Source: Polaromonas sp. YR568 (GTDB taxonomy: Bacteria; Pseudomonadota; Gammaproteobacteria; Burkholderiales; Burkholderiaceae_C). Taken from it: a stretch of 64,000 bases of DNA. Numbering within the stretch: position 1 is the first letter of the stretch; the number at the start of each line of letters is the position of its first letter. The DNA is taken from the NCBI RefSeq assembly GCF_900116715.1, contig NZ_FPBM01000006.1, forward strand, positions 124,001 through 188,000, read 5' to 3'. The translations under genes were made by a program, and so were the position numbers. The notes under the pieces are model-generated. The model worked only from the letters and a program-made list of their open reading frames with translations. It did not search any database and was not told the DNA's origin. This document shows positions 56,455 through 64,000 of this stretch, in pieces.

Positions 56455-57141
56455 TCAGATCCGGCGGCGGCGCGGCACCACGCTGAGCTGAAGGGTCAGC
56501 TTGCCCGGCGAGGCCGTCACGGTATAGGCCTGCGGTGCAATGTCGATCAGCTGGTCGGCATGCCATACCTTGATCTGCGCGGCGCCTTCGGGCAGTTGCT
56601 CGATCTGCGCCACACCGTCTGCATTGGTCAGCACCGCCCAGGGCGACTCGCTCACATACACATGCCCGCGCATGGAGCCGTGGATGTGGCAGCCCAGCAG
56701 CACGGCGCCGGCCTTGCTGAAGGTGGCATCGGCTGTCTTGGCCGGTTTGCCTTCGGGCTTGCCGTCCAGGCGAAGTTCAAAGCCTTCACCCGCCGCCGCA
56801 TTGAACTGCGCCACGCCGGCTGCCGAGCCGCGCACATGGTGTTCCCACGGGTCGTTGTTCACAAACTGGGCTTTGGCGCCCACGGCCACCACGCTCACGG
56901 CCGGCATAAAGCGCATCTTTTCCTGGTAGATCGTCACCTGGGTGGGCAGCGGGTTCCTGGGCGCGCCTGTCTTGTTGGCGGGCACGACCACCACCACCGC
57001 ATCGGGCGCGGGCTTGCCTTCCTTGTCGAGCACCTGGATGGTGAGGTTCCCGGCTCTGGCCAAGGTAGTGATTGAGAAAGCAGCTGTCAAAAGAAGAGCA
57101 GCCGGCAGAAACCGCGAAGCAAAGTGTGTCAGGCTGGGCAT
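56455..57141 (-). CDS. Exported cupredoxin-like protein (methylamine-utilisation-like)
   Basis: A 228-residue protein with a signal peptide (about 1-29) and an N-terminal Ig-like segment (LTIQVLDKEGKPAPDAVVVV). It has a plastocyanin-like domain containing NNDPWEHHVRG and LGCHIHGSMRGHVYV, the copper-ligand pattern His/Cys/His/Met of blue copper proteins. It may bind copper in the periplasm. Partner and redox role are unknown. Confidence 0.85.
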   Translation of the reverse strand: MPSLTHFASRFLPAALLLTAAFSITTLARAGNLTIQVLDKEGKPAPDAVVVVVPANKTGAPRNPLPTQVTIYQEKMRFMPAVSVVAVGAKAQFVNNDPWEHHVRGSAAGVAQFNAAAGEGFELRLDGKPEGKPAKTADATFSKAGAVLLGCHIHGSMRGHVYVSESPWAVLTNADGVAQIEQLPEGAAQIKVWHADQLIDIAPQAYTVTASPGKLTLQLSVVPRRRRI

Positions 57142-57178
57142 GGCATTCTTTCGGTCTTGTGTATTGATGGTGAAAGGG

Positions 57179-57556
57179 TCAGGCGTTGCGCGGCGTCAGC
57201 CACGCCAGCACAGCCGCCACGGTGAACAGCGCCAGCACATCGCCCCAGAGGTGACCCATGTTGTGGTGGCCCTGAAACGACTGCACCGTCATCACCGCGC
57301 CATGCACGATGCTGGACCAGACCACAAACCAGATGAGGCTGAGGTGCGCCAGCGGGTCGCGTGCCGCCAGGATCAGGAAGACGCCCAGCGTCGCGTAAAG
57401 GGCGAGGATCATCTCCAGGTAGTACGAGCGCCCCTCCGCATGCCACGACCACCCGGAAGGCCAGAGGACGGTGAGTGGCCACAGGGCGAAAACGAAAATC
57501 AGTCCCGTCGCCATGAGGGCGATGCGCAGGTATTTGATGCGGCTGGGTTGAGTCAT
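57179..57556 (-). CDS. DUF6632-like membrane protein
   Basis: A 125-residue protein with four hydrophobic segments. The features FALWPLTVLWPSGWSW and IWFVVWSSIVHGAVMTVQSFQGHHNMGHLWGDV mark the DUF6632 group of small membrane proteins. Function unknown. It precedes the cupredoxin-like gene by 37 bases on the same strand. Confidence 0.78.
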   Translation of the reverse strand: MTQPSRIKYLRIALMATGLIFVFALWPLTVLWPSGWSWHAEGRSYYLEMILALYATLGVFLILAARDPLAHLSLIWFVVWSSIVHGAVMTVQSFQGHHNMGHLWGDVLALFTVAAVLAWLTPRNA

Positions 57557-57698
57557 GGTTGTTGTCCTTGGGATCAGCAGTCGCGCATTTCAGGCAGCGG
57601 CTTTCCTGCGCGGGTGCAAGAGTGCTTCGCGGCCTGAGGGGCAATGGCAGTAAAAAACCATTGCAGCGCATGGCGCCGCAATGGAGCTGGATCGCGGT

Positions 57699-58169
57699 TT
57701 ACTTGGCGGCTGGCTTGTAAGCAGCCACGGCCTTGGCCAGGTCGCGGGTTTCTTCGCAATTGGCGCAGATGGCCTGCAGCTTGGTCAACTGGGCGTCGGC
57801 TTTGGCTTTCTGGTTGGTCTTCAGGTAGGCGACACCCGAATACTCCAGCGCACCCTTGTGTTTGGGGTCCAGCGTCAGGGCTTTGTCATAAGCGGCAAAG
57901 GCTTCGTCGTACTTGCCCAGCCAGCGGTTGGAGTAACCGAGGTAGTTGTAGGCGTCGGCATTTTTCGGGTCCTTGGCAACCACCTTGTTAAAGCTGCTCA
58001 CGGCTTCGGACCAGTTCTTGGCGTCAATGGCCTTCTTGCCGACCGCGAAGTCGTCGATCTGGGCGTTTTGCACCGGCGTGGTCTGGATATCGGCCGCCAC
58101 AGCGGCGCCGGCCAGGGCCAGGGCGATCACGGGCAATGCGATGAAGTTGCGGATGGAAAAAGTGGTCAT
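57699..58169 (-). CDS. Periplasmic TPR-repeat protein
   Basis: A 156-residue protein with a signal peptide (about 1-25, AGAAVAA end) and two to three TPR units (WSEAVSSFNKVVAKDPKNADAYNYLGYSNRWLGKYDEAFAAYDKALTLDPKHKGA region), ending in a charged QAICANCEETRDLAKAV stretch with two Cys. TPR proteins scaffold protein complexes. No partner is visible. Confidence 0.85.
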   Translation of the reverse strand: MTTFSIRNFIALPVIALALAGAAVAADIQTTPVQNAQIDDFAVGKKAIDAKNWSEAVSSFNKVVAKDPKNADAYNYLGYSNRWLGKYDEAFAAYDKALTLDPKHKGALEYSGVAYLKTNQKAKADAQLTKLQAICANCEETRDLAKAVAAYKPAAK

Positions 58170-58316
58170 GTCGGGCTCCTTGAATGAATGATGGTTTGCT
58201 TGGTCAACGGGATGCGCTGCAAGTCAGCACCTTATACAAACGGCATGACAGCAAGATTGGATGCAGTGGAATTCGTATTTATTTGTAATACGAACCGGCG
58301 GGCTTGTGAAGCAGGC

Positions 58317-58991
58317 TCAGATCGCCTGCTGCCATTGCAGGCCGAAAGGCAGTATGCGCGGCCCGAACAAGAAATGCAGGACTCGCCGCATGCCGGCGCC
58401 CGTGGATCTGGAAGACGCGTGAAGCAGTAGCGGGCGCATGGCCATGGCGGCTCCGCGCTCTGCCGTACAGACCACTTCGGGTTGGGACCGGCGGGCAAGC
58501 GCCGCCGCTTCGGGGGCAATTTTGCCGAGAAGATGCGAGCCCGGCACCACCCGCAAAGGGCCGTCCCCGGCACCGCAGGCGTCTATGTGCACCCGCACCG
58601 CCACCAGTTGCTGCAGCAATTCGACCGGCGGCTGAACATAAAGGCTGCCTTCCTTCTCGGACCAGCCGCCCAGGCCGGCATGTTCCACGTGAGCGGCCAC
58701 CGGAATGCTCAGATCCTGGTGCGCCGGCACCAGCCAGTTGCGGGACACTGACTTTTCGAAATAAGTGCATTGCACGGCGGCGAAATCGGCCGGAACCCAT
58801 TGCGCCACCAAGGGGTTGCCGCGAACGGTGGCGGCAAGCGCCTGGCACCAGGCTTGTGACAGCAGGCCGCGTGTTCCCGCCGAGTCAGTGGAAATACCCG
58901 CAAGCCGTAAACCCGCCGATTCACATTCGTCGGCAGTCAACACCTGTGGAGCGAGCGTAAAGCCCTGGGTCGTGAATGCGTTGTGATTCAT
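58317..58991 (-). CDS. Phytanoyl-CoA dioxygenase (PhyH)-like Fe(II)/2-oxoglutarate enzyme
   Basis: A 224-residue protein with the facial-triad motif HQD in NWLVPAHQDLSIP. A second histidine is in PLLLHASSRSTGAGMRRVLHF, followed by the 2-oxoglutarate-binding Arg. It is a non-heme iron oxygenase in form; the substrate is unknown. It is transcribed on the minus strand with no tight neighbours. Confidence 0.85.
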   Translation of the reverse strand: MNHNAFTTQGFTLAPQVLTADECESAGLRLAGISTDSAGTRGLLSQAWCQALAATVRGNPLVAQWVPADFAAVQCTYFEKSVSRNWLVPAHQDLSIPVAAHVEHAGLGGWSEKEGSLYVQPPVELLQQLVAVRVHIDACGAGDGPLRVVPGSHLLGKIAPEAAALARRSQPEVVCTAERGAAMAMRPLLLHASSRSTGAGMRRVLHFLFGPRILPFGLQWQQAI

Positions 58992-59014
58992 CTGGCTGGC
59001 GGACTGCCTGGGGC

Positions 59015-59788
59015 TTACAGCACGGATTGAATCAGCGGCAGGTACTGCGGATGCTGCGAGATCGAGTTGTGCGACGTCCCGGGCAGCATCTTCAGCACCG
59101 CCGTACCGGCTTTGAAATGCGTTCGCAGCTCTTCCGTGCTGGCCGCCGGAATGACCTCGTCATGTTCGGCCGCGATGAGCAGGGTGGGCGCGGTGACTTT
59201 GGCCGCGTACTTCCAGGACTCGAACTTGTCGGTGAGCAGCCACCGGATGGGAAAGTAGGGAAAGCGCTGCGCCGCCAGTTCCTGGATGCTGTTGTAGGGC
59301 GTGACCAGAATCAGGCGCGACACGGGCCGCTGGCTGGCCACCTGGACGGCCACGCCCGATCCCAGGCTCCTGCCCACCACCACCACGTTCGAATACGCCT
59401 TGCCGACATGGTCGAACAAGGCCAGCGCGTCGCTTTGCAGCGCTGCTTCCGTAGGGCTTCCGGTGCTTCCGCCATAGCCCCGGTAGTGCAGGAAGTAGAG
59501 GGCATGCGTTGGAAATGTTTCTGAAAAGGACGGCAGGTTGGCCGAAACGTCTTCGGCATTTCCCCCGAAGTAAATGATGGCCTTGGGCCCGGCTGCGTAG
59601 CGGGTGGTGACCACCAGATTGGCATCCTTGACCTTGAGATTCAGCGTGGTGGCCGGGCCGCCCCATGACTTCGGCTGGGGGAAATAGATCAGCGAGCGTT
59701 GATAGGCAAACAAGGCCCCACAGACGGCCAGGTAGGCCAGCAGCAGGACTGCCAGGAAGATCGTCACCGCGCGCGCCGGCCTGTTCAC
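59015..59788 (-). CDS. Membrane-anchored alpha/beta hydrolase (BEM46/FrsA-like)
   Basis: A 257-residue protein starting at a GTG that overlaps the anti-sigma stop (GTGA). It has an N-terminal anchor (about 8-28, FLAVLLLAYLAVCGALFAYQ) and a hydrolase domain with SLIYFPQPKSWG, IYFGGNAED, LHYRGYGGSTG and the nucleophile elbow VGRSLGSGVA, then AEHDEVIPA and GTSHNSI. The coupling to the sigma/anti-sigma pair suggests it belongs to the regulon. Confidence 0.87.
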   Translation of the reverse strand: MNRPARAVTIFLAVLLLAYLAVCGALFAYQRSLIYFPQPKSWGGPATTLNLKVKDANLVVTTRYAAGPKAIIYFGGNAEDVSANLPSFSETFPTHALYFLHYRGYGGSTGSPTEAALQSDALALFDHVGKAYSNVVVVGRSLGSGVAVQVASQRPVSRLILVTPYNSIQELAAQRFPYFPIRWLLTDKFESWKYAAKVTAPTLLIAAEHDEVIPAASTEELRTHFKAGTAVLKMLPGTSHNSISQHPQYLPLIQSVL

Positions 59789-60519
59789 CACAACTTGGCG
59801 CAATTGCCGCTGAACACGACCGTCTCGCCGGGCTTGGCCGGGTTGGCCTCTGTCTCCAGCGTCACCACCAGTTTGCTGACTTTGGACAGCAGTTTTTCCG
59901 ACGTGTCGGGCAGCATGGAAACCGCCGAGCCGCTGGTGGGCACCGCGCCCAATGAAAACGCCGGGCCGCTGGCCGGCACCGCCCACAGCACCAGGCGGCC
60001 GGTGGCCGGCGGCGTGATTGGGCCAATGACCTTGACCGTCATGGTCTTGCCATGGCGCAATGAGCTCACCAGCAGCTTGCCGTTGCCTTGCGCGTCGGTG
60101 AGCAGGCCGACATAACTTTGCGGCAGCCGTTCGCCCGAACGCATGGCGAGCTGGTCGCTGGACAAAAACAGCGTGGGCATGGCGATAAAGAACACGCTCG
60201 CGGCAATCACGCCGGCAGCCAGGCCGCCGAAGCCAAAGCCCGCAGGCTTGAGCCAACCCAGCCAGGAGGTTTTGGCTTGAAGGGGTTTGGCGGGTTGCGT
60301 ACGAGCCGCAATCGCGGCCCATACCTTGGGCGAGGGTTTGTGCGCCGGCACCGACACGGCCAGCTGGCCCAGCCGCGCTTCCCATTGCGTGACGAGCGCG
60401 CGCACGTCGGCGCGGTCGCGCTGCAGGCGTTCAAAGCGGCGGCGCGCGCCGTGGCCCAGCGTGCCCAGCACGTAGCTGGATGCGAGGTGCTCAAGCAATT
60501 CAGGGCTGGTGTATCTCAT
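59785..60519 (-). CDS. Anti-sigma factor, RskA-like membrane protein (copy 2)
   Basis: A 244-residue protein laid out like copy 1: an N-terminal sigma-binding domain (ASSYVLGTLGHGARRRFERL), one membrane segment (about 112-134) and an extracytoplasmic domain with VLWAVPASGPAFSLG and GETVVFSGN. The resemblance to the protein at 14587-15366 is strong in the N-terminal part and in the LWA.P element. It overlaps the sigma gene by 4 bases and the downstream hydrolase by 4 bases. Confidence 0.9.
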   Translation of the reverse strand: MRYTSPELLEHLASSYVLGTLGHGARRRFERLQRDRADVRALVTQWEARLGQLAVSVPAHKPSPKVWAAIAARTQPAKPLQAKTSWLGWLKPAGFGFGGLAAGVIAASVFFIAMPTLFLSSDQLAMRSGERLPQSYVGLLTDAQGNGKLLVSSLRHGKTMTVKVIGPITPPATGRLVLWAVPASGPAFSLGAVPTSGSAVSMLPDTSEKLLSKVSKLVVTLETEANPAKPGETVVFSGNCAKLW

Positions 60520-61127
60520 GCCACCACCCCCTGCGCAGCCAGGCAGCCCTTGAGTTTTTCCAGCCCGCGCCGTATCCAGGCTTTCACCGAGCCCAGCGGC
60601 GCGCCCATCTGCGCGGCCACCTCGGTGTGCGACAGGCCCTGGTAATAGGCCAGCGCCAGGCTTTGCCGGTGGCTGCCTTCCAGGGCGTTCATGCAGCCTT
60701 CTATGTGCAGGGCTTGGGTAGCCTGCTCAAACAGCTGCGCGGCGCTGGGAGCGGGCGTGGCCGTGGTTTCGGTGTCTTCTTCGTCGACGTCGCCGGATTC
60801 TGGTAATTCGCTTTCCTTGCGGCGCGCACGTGAGCGGTAGGCGTCAAGCGCCTTGTTGCGGACGATGGCGATCAGCCACGTCATCGGTTGAATGGTTTGG
60901 CCGTCTACCTCGCTGCGGTAGCCGGCTGCGCTTTTCCAGATACTCACATACGCCTCTTGCAGCACATCTTCGGCCGCCTGTCCTTGTCCCAATATACGAA
61001 CGGCAACGCCAAACAGATGCGTGTGGGTGCGCTCATAAATGCGGGCGAAGCTGGCGTGGTCGCCCTGCGCCGCGGCGGCGATCAGCGCCTGCAGGCTGCG
61101 GGTGTCGGCGTCAAGGTCCGGTTTCAT
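60516..61127 (-). CDS. ECF-type sigma factor, SigK-like (copy 2)
   Basis: A 203-residue sigma-70 family protein with region 2 (AAEDVLQEAYVSIWKSAAGYRSEVDG) and region 4 (LSHTEVAAQMGAPLGSVKAWIRRGLEKLKG). An acidic linker (SGDVDEEDTETTATP) separates them and is longer than in copy 1. The start at 61127 (MKPDLDADTRSLQALI) aligns with copy 1. Divergent from the DUF3455 lipoprotein gene across about 240 bases. Confidence 0.92.
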   Translation of the reverse strand: MKPDLDADTRSLQALIAAAAQGDHASFARIYERTHTHLFGVAVRILGQGQAAEDVLQEAYVSIWKSAAGYRSEVDGQTIQPMTWLIAIVRNKALDAYRSRARRKESELPESGDVDEEDTETTATPAPSAAQLFEQATQALHIEGCMNALEGSHRQSLALAYYQGLSHTEVAAQMGAPLGSVKAWIRRGLEKLKGCLAAQGVVA

Positions 61128-61370
61128 GCGGCTGAGTATAGGGAGTTCCGCCTGTGCGGCGTGCGCCGGGGCGGAAGTGACATTTTTTTGAAAAACCTGC
61201 ATCCGATTTGCGTCGGCCGGCGTTTGTCCCCGGTAGGCCGGTTCTGTACCGGCCCACATGCCTTCCGTCCGTCGGATTGAGGGTTTTTTACCGTCTTTTC
61301 TTCGTCTTTTTTACTTTTTTTTAACCCGGAGACCTGTCAGTATGAGCAGGACTCCTACCAGGAGATCGCC

Positions 61371-61937
61371 ATGACATCGATTCAAACTGTCGCCCAACCT
61401 AAGCTCAATGCCGGCCTTCTGGCTGCCATGCTGTCCACGGGTTTGCTGGGCGCCTGCGCCACCGGCCCGGCCGCTGATGCTGGCAAGCCGGCGCCCGCCG
61501 CGCTCAAGCCTGCCGACAACGAACGCGCAGCCTTCACCTGGCATGCGGTGGGCTCGCAGATCTATGAGTGCCGCGCCAGCGACAAGGGCGGCTGGGCCTG
61601 GGTGTTTGTGGCGCCCGAAGCAGACCTCTTCAACCAGAAAGACGAAAAAGTCGGCACACACGGCGCCGGCCCGCACTGGACGGCGCTGGACGGCAGCAAG
61701 ACCGTTGGCACCGTCAAGGCCCGCGCCGACGGCGAGCGCCCTGCCGATATTCCGCTGCTGCTGCTCTCGGCCAAATCTGCCGGCAACCCCGGCAAGATGG
61801 CCGCCGTCACCAGCGTGCAGCGCCTGAACACCGAGGGCGGCAATGCGCCGGCCAAAGGTTGTGCCACCCAAGCCGATGCGGGTAAACGCGTCAAGGAAGG
61901 CTATACCGCCGACTACGTGTTTTTTGCCGCCAAATAA
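61371..61937 (+). CDS. DUF3455 lipoprotein
   Basis: A 188-residue protein with a lipoprotein signal (lipobox LLGAC near Cys29) and the DUF3455 pattern: FTWHAVGSQIYECRASDKGGWAWVFVAPEADLF, then GPHWTALDGSKTVG, with a C-terminal AKGCATQADAGKRVKEGYTADYVFF. Function unknown; secreted or outer-membrane. Divergent from the copy 2 sigma gene, a usual position for a target of the sigma factor, but no promoter motif was confirmed. The 243 bases between hold no gene. Confidence 0.85.
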   Translation: MTSIQTVAQPKLNAGLLAAMLSTGLLGACATGPAADAGKPAPAALKPADNERAAFTWHAVGSQIYECRASDKGGWAWVFVAPEADLFNQKDEKVGTHGAGPHWTALDGSKTVGTVKARADGERPADIPLLLLSAKSAGNPGKMAAVTSVQRLNTEGGNAPAKGCATQADAGKRVKEGYTADYVFFAAK

Positions 61938-61953
61938 TTGAGCGAGTGCCGCC

Positions 61954-62544
61954 ATGTCCGTCCTCAAGAACCTCTTCAGCGCCAGCAAAAGCCCTCCGCA
62001 CTCACCCAGCGGGCCTGAAACCGGCCCGGTCAAGATGAACCTTGACGAGCGCATGGAGTTCCGGCGCGAGATGTTGTATGAGGCGATACGGGTGACCATG
62101 CAGGCGCACGGAATCCTGTCGGCGAGCTACAAGTTCCGCGTGGTGCGAAACGACAAGCGGGGCCACCAGTACCTGGTGCTGGTGGACCTTTCAACCGACT
62201 TCCTGCACAACCGCGAAGGCAGCCCCGAGCGGCTGGTAGCGCTGGGTGCGGCCATCCAGAAAAATGCCGCCACGCGTTACCACCTGCTGGTCAGCGGTGT
62301 GTACTGGCAGGTCAATGAGCAGATCCAGGGTTTCGAGGCCAGCCGGCCGGGCGCGCTGCGCGGCGGGCATGACCCGGCTGCGCCGCCGCAGTCGGTGCAG
62401 CGCCGCGAGCGGGCTACCGCGGAAGAGCTCGCCGCCTTCGAAGCCGCCTGGGAAAAGGGGCGGTCGCTGCAAATCGGCGACCGCGTCTATTCGTCCGACC
62501 TGATGCCGCTGGAGCCGGACTCGCACAAAGACGACAGCCGGTGA
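61954..62544 (+). CDS. Conserved hypothetical protein, 196 residues
   Basis: A soluble protein with the core MEFRREMLYEAIRVTMQAHGILSASYKFRVVRNDKRGHQYLVLVDL and a C-terminal part with EELAAFEAAWEKGRSLQIGDRVYSSDL. No signal or membrane segment. It begins 16 bases after the DUF3455 gene, so the two are probably one operon. Family and function not recognised. Confidence 0.7.
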   Translation: MSVLKNLFSASKSPPHSPSGPETGPVKMNLDERMEFRREMLYEAIRVTMQAHGILSASYKFRVVRNDKRGHQYLVLVDLSTDFLHNREGSPERLVALGAAIQKNAATRYHLLVSGVYWQVNEQIQGFEASRPGALRGGHDPAAPPQSVQRRERATAEELAAFEAAWEKGRSLQIGDRVYSSDLMPLEPDSHKDDSR

Positions 62545-62545
62545 T

Positions 62546-62573
62546 AAAGCGCCGTCAATGGCGCTTACTTTTT
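62546..62573 (+). terminator. Rho-independent terminator after the DUF3455 operon
   Basis: The stem AAGCGCC/GGCGCTT with loop GTCAAT is followed by ACTTTTT. Confidence 0.75.
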
Positions 62574-62639
62574 CCTCCGGTATCGACACGCCGAAAAAAT
62601 AAAATTGCCGGCGCAAGCCCCGCACAAAGCCAGCGCCAG

Positions 62640-62698
62640 GTAAGCCCCGGGTAAGGCTTGTGCACGGGCCAGTAAGTCCCAGGTAAGCGCGTCGTAAG
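62640..62698. promoter_or_regulatory. Array of five GTAAG words phased at 11 bp
   Basis: GTAAG begins at 62640, 62651, 62672, 62683 and 62694: spacings 11, 21, 11 and 11. Read on the other strand this is CTTAC-N6-CTTAC, much like PmrA/QseB-type boxes (CTTAA-N6-CTTAA). It lies 210-270 bases before the binding-protein gene. The rest of 62574-62907 is purine-rich (about 62699-62780) and then AT-richer, with a GGGAG ribosome-binding site at 62894-62898 and no other gene. Confidence 0.55.
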
Positions 62699-62907
62699 AA
62701 CGAAGACAGAAAGAAAAATAAAGAAGAAAGCGCGCCAGAAAAAAGCGCCAACGAAAACATGCGCGCAAACGCACAAGCGTGCGCACACAAGCATCGTCTG
62801 CGCAGAACCTGTTTAATTTTTTCTTACCGTCAGACCACTGTCAGCGTGCTCAACCACAGTCCGGCTAGCCAAAAAGTAGTCATATCGTTTTGTGGGAGAC
62901 AGCTGAA

Positions 62908-64000
62908 ATGAGTGAGTCAAAAAAGCGCGGAAGCGGCCGTCGTGTGGCCGCATTCCTGCTGGCATCGTTGTGTGCCGTCGGTGGAAATTTGCATGCGCAA
63001 TCTGGCCTCTTGCCTGACCAGATCGTGCTCGGCCATTCGGCCGACCTGAGCGGCCCGCTGGCCGATCTGGGCAAGGAAATCCTCAAGGGCGCGAAGCTGT
63101 ATTTCGACAGCCTCAACAGCAGCGGCGGTGTGCATGGACGCAAGGTCAGGCTGATCGTCAAGGACGACGCCTATGACGTCACACGCAGCGTCGACAACAT
63201 CAATGACTACCTGAAGAACGACGAAGTGTTCGCCCTCTTCGGCACTTTCGGCACGCCCAATAACGAGGCGCTGATTCCGCTGGCGCAAAAAGCCGGCCTG
63301 CCGGTGATTGCACCCTATACCGGCGCGATGTCGGTGCGCGGCCGCGACTCGCGCGGTGTGTTCAACATCCGCGCCAGCTATGCCGAAGAAACCGAAAAAC
63401 TTGTCGAGCACCTGGTGACGCTGAACATGAACAAGCTGGCCGTCATCCACCAGGACAACGCCTTCGGCCGCGAGGTGCTCAACGCCGCCGTGGCGGCGCT
63501 GCAAAGGCGAGGGCTCAAGCCCGTTGTCGTCGCGTCCGTGCAGAACGACGCCACCGACGCCCCTGCCGCCAGCGCCAAAGTGGTGGCCGCCGCGCCTGAA
63601 GCGGTGCTGCTGGGCCTGGCAGGCAAGCCGACGATAGCCACCATACGCAGCCTGAGCCAGCGCCAGCGCGGCCTGGCGCTGTATGCGCCGTCGGTGCTGG
63701 CGGCGCCGGCCAACCTGCGCGCACTGGGCAACGACGCCGCCGGTGTTGCAGTCACGCAGATTGTTCCCTTCCCCTTGAACAGCACGGCGCCGGTGGTGCG
63801 CGAATACCAGAACGCCGCCACGGCCGCCGGTGAAAAAGAATTCACCCACCTGGGGCTGGAAGGTTTCATCAATGCCAAGGTGGCCGCCGAAGGCCTGCGC
63901 CGCGCGGGCCGCAACCTGACACGCGCCAACTATGTGGCCGCGATGGACAACCTGCGCAAATACGACGTGGGCGGCATGGAGATCAGCTTCGGCCAGGGCG
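62908..64000 (+). CDS. ABC transporter periplasmic binding protein, branched-chain amino-acid type (partial)
   Basis: The first 364 codons are present and the C-terminal end lies beyond the window. The start MSESKKRGSGRR is followed by a hydrophobic signal (AAFLLASLCAVGGNLHA). The mature part begins DQIVLGHSADLSGPLADLGKEI, the signature of Leu/Ile/Val-binding proteins (periplasmic binding fold type I), with FALFGTFGTPNNEALIPLAQKAGLPVIAPYTG following. Many Comamonadaceae homologues bind aromatic acids or other organic acids, so ligand identity is open. Confidence 0.93.
   Translation, partial: MSESKKRGSGRRVAAFLLASLCAVGGNLHAQSGLLPDQIVLGHSADLSGPLADLGKEILKGAKLYFDSLNSSGGVHGRKVRLIVKDDAYDVTRSVDNINDYLKNDEVFALFGTFGTPNNEALIPLAQKAGLPVIAPYTGAMSVRGRDSRGVFNIRASYAEETEKLVEHLVTLNMNKLAVIHQDNAFGREVLNAAVAALQRRGLKPVVVASVQNDATDAPAASAKVVAAAPEAVLLGLAGKPTIATIRSLSQRQRGLALYAPSVLAAPANLRALGNDAAGVAVTQIVPFPLNSTAPVVREYQNAATAAGEKEFTHLGLEGFINAKVAAEGLRRAGRNLTRANYVAAMDNLRKYDVGGMEISFGQG

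Overview
The window looks like a piece of a betaproteobacterial chromosome, most likely Burkholderiales/Comamonadaceae (Polaromonas- or Rhodoferax-like). This is inferred from the gene content, the high GC seen by eye, the folC–SPOR–cvpA–purF–metZ–gltX order, and short Comamonadaceae-style repeats. No taxonomic search was possible. Most of the window is ordinary core genome, densely packed, with many 4-bp ATGA/GTGA overlaps that point to translational coupling.

Layout. 1-5.5 kb: pepN (cut by the left edge), prfB with its programmed frameshift, an alpha/beta hydrolase and a divergent acyl-CoA synthetase. 5.6-16.8 kb: an OmpA-type lipoprotein, an aldo/keto reductase, ybaK, plsY, a retropepsin-like protease, yajQ, murB, argG, ppnP, a SigK-like sigma/anti-sigma pair and a glycine-zipper protein. 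16.9-25.3 kb: pip, then folC–SPOR–cvpA–purF–metZ–gltX, then tRNA-Ala(GGC), tRNA-Glu(TTC) and tRNA-Asp(GTC). 25.5-33.9 kb: a redox/peroxide-stress neighbourhood with a Tat-exported thioredoxin-like protein, an OmpR/EnvZ-type two-component pair, an SDR, OhrR/Ohr with a clear operator-promoter, a secreted hydrolase, a second Ohr and a DipZ-like CcdA-thioredoxin fusion. 34.6-38.0 kb: an islet of eight small minus-strand genes, mostly unrecognised, one of them SMI1/KNR4 (SUKH)-like. 38.0-42.8 kb: a serine hydrolase, a tiny basic protein, an EamA transporter and an alkylation-repair pair (Ogt and an Ada/AlkA fusion). 43.0-46.9 kb: phosphomannomutase, waaC and waaA for LPS core. 47.0-55.9 kb: a JmjC/cupin protein, then a long same-strand array of TetR, RND adaptor, RND pump, pcm, rhodanese and TolC-like protein. 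56.0-62.5 kb: small envelope or unknown proteins, a PhyH-like oxygenase, and a second SigK/anti-sigma pair coupled to a hydrolase and divergent from a DUF3455 lipoprotein. 62.9 kb to the end: a periplasmic branched-chain amino-acid-type binding protein, cut by the right edge.

The most notable signals beyond the genes are: five GTAAG words phased at 11 bp upstream of the binding-protein gene; near-identical GTAT-N6-GTATCC direct repeats upstream of the two thioredoxin-like genes that flank the redox region; the OhrR operator architecture; a hairpin that buries the Shine-Dalgarno of a small membrane-protein gene; the small-gene islet; and two paralogous sigma/anti-sigma modules 46 kb apart. I saw no CRISPR array, insertion sequence, prophage or rRNA.
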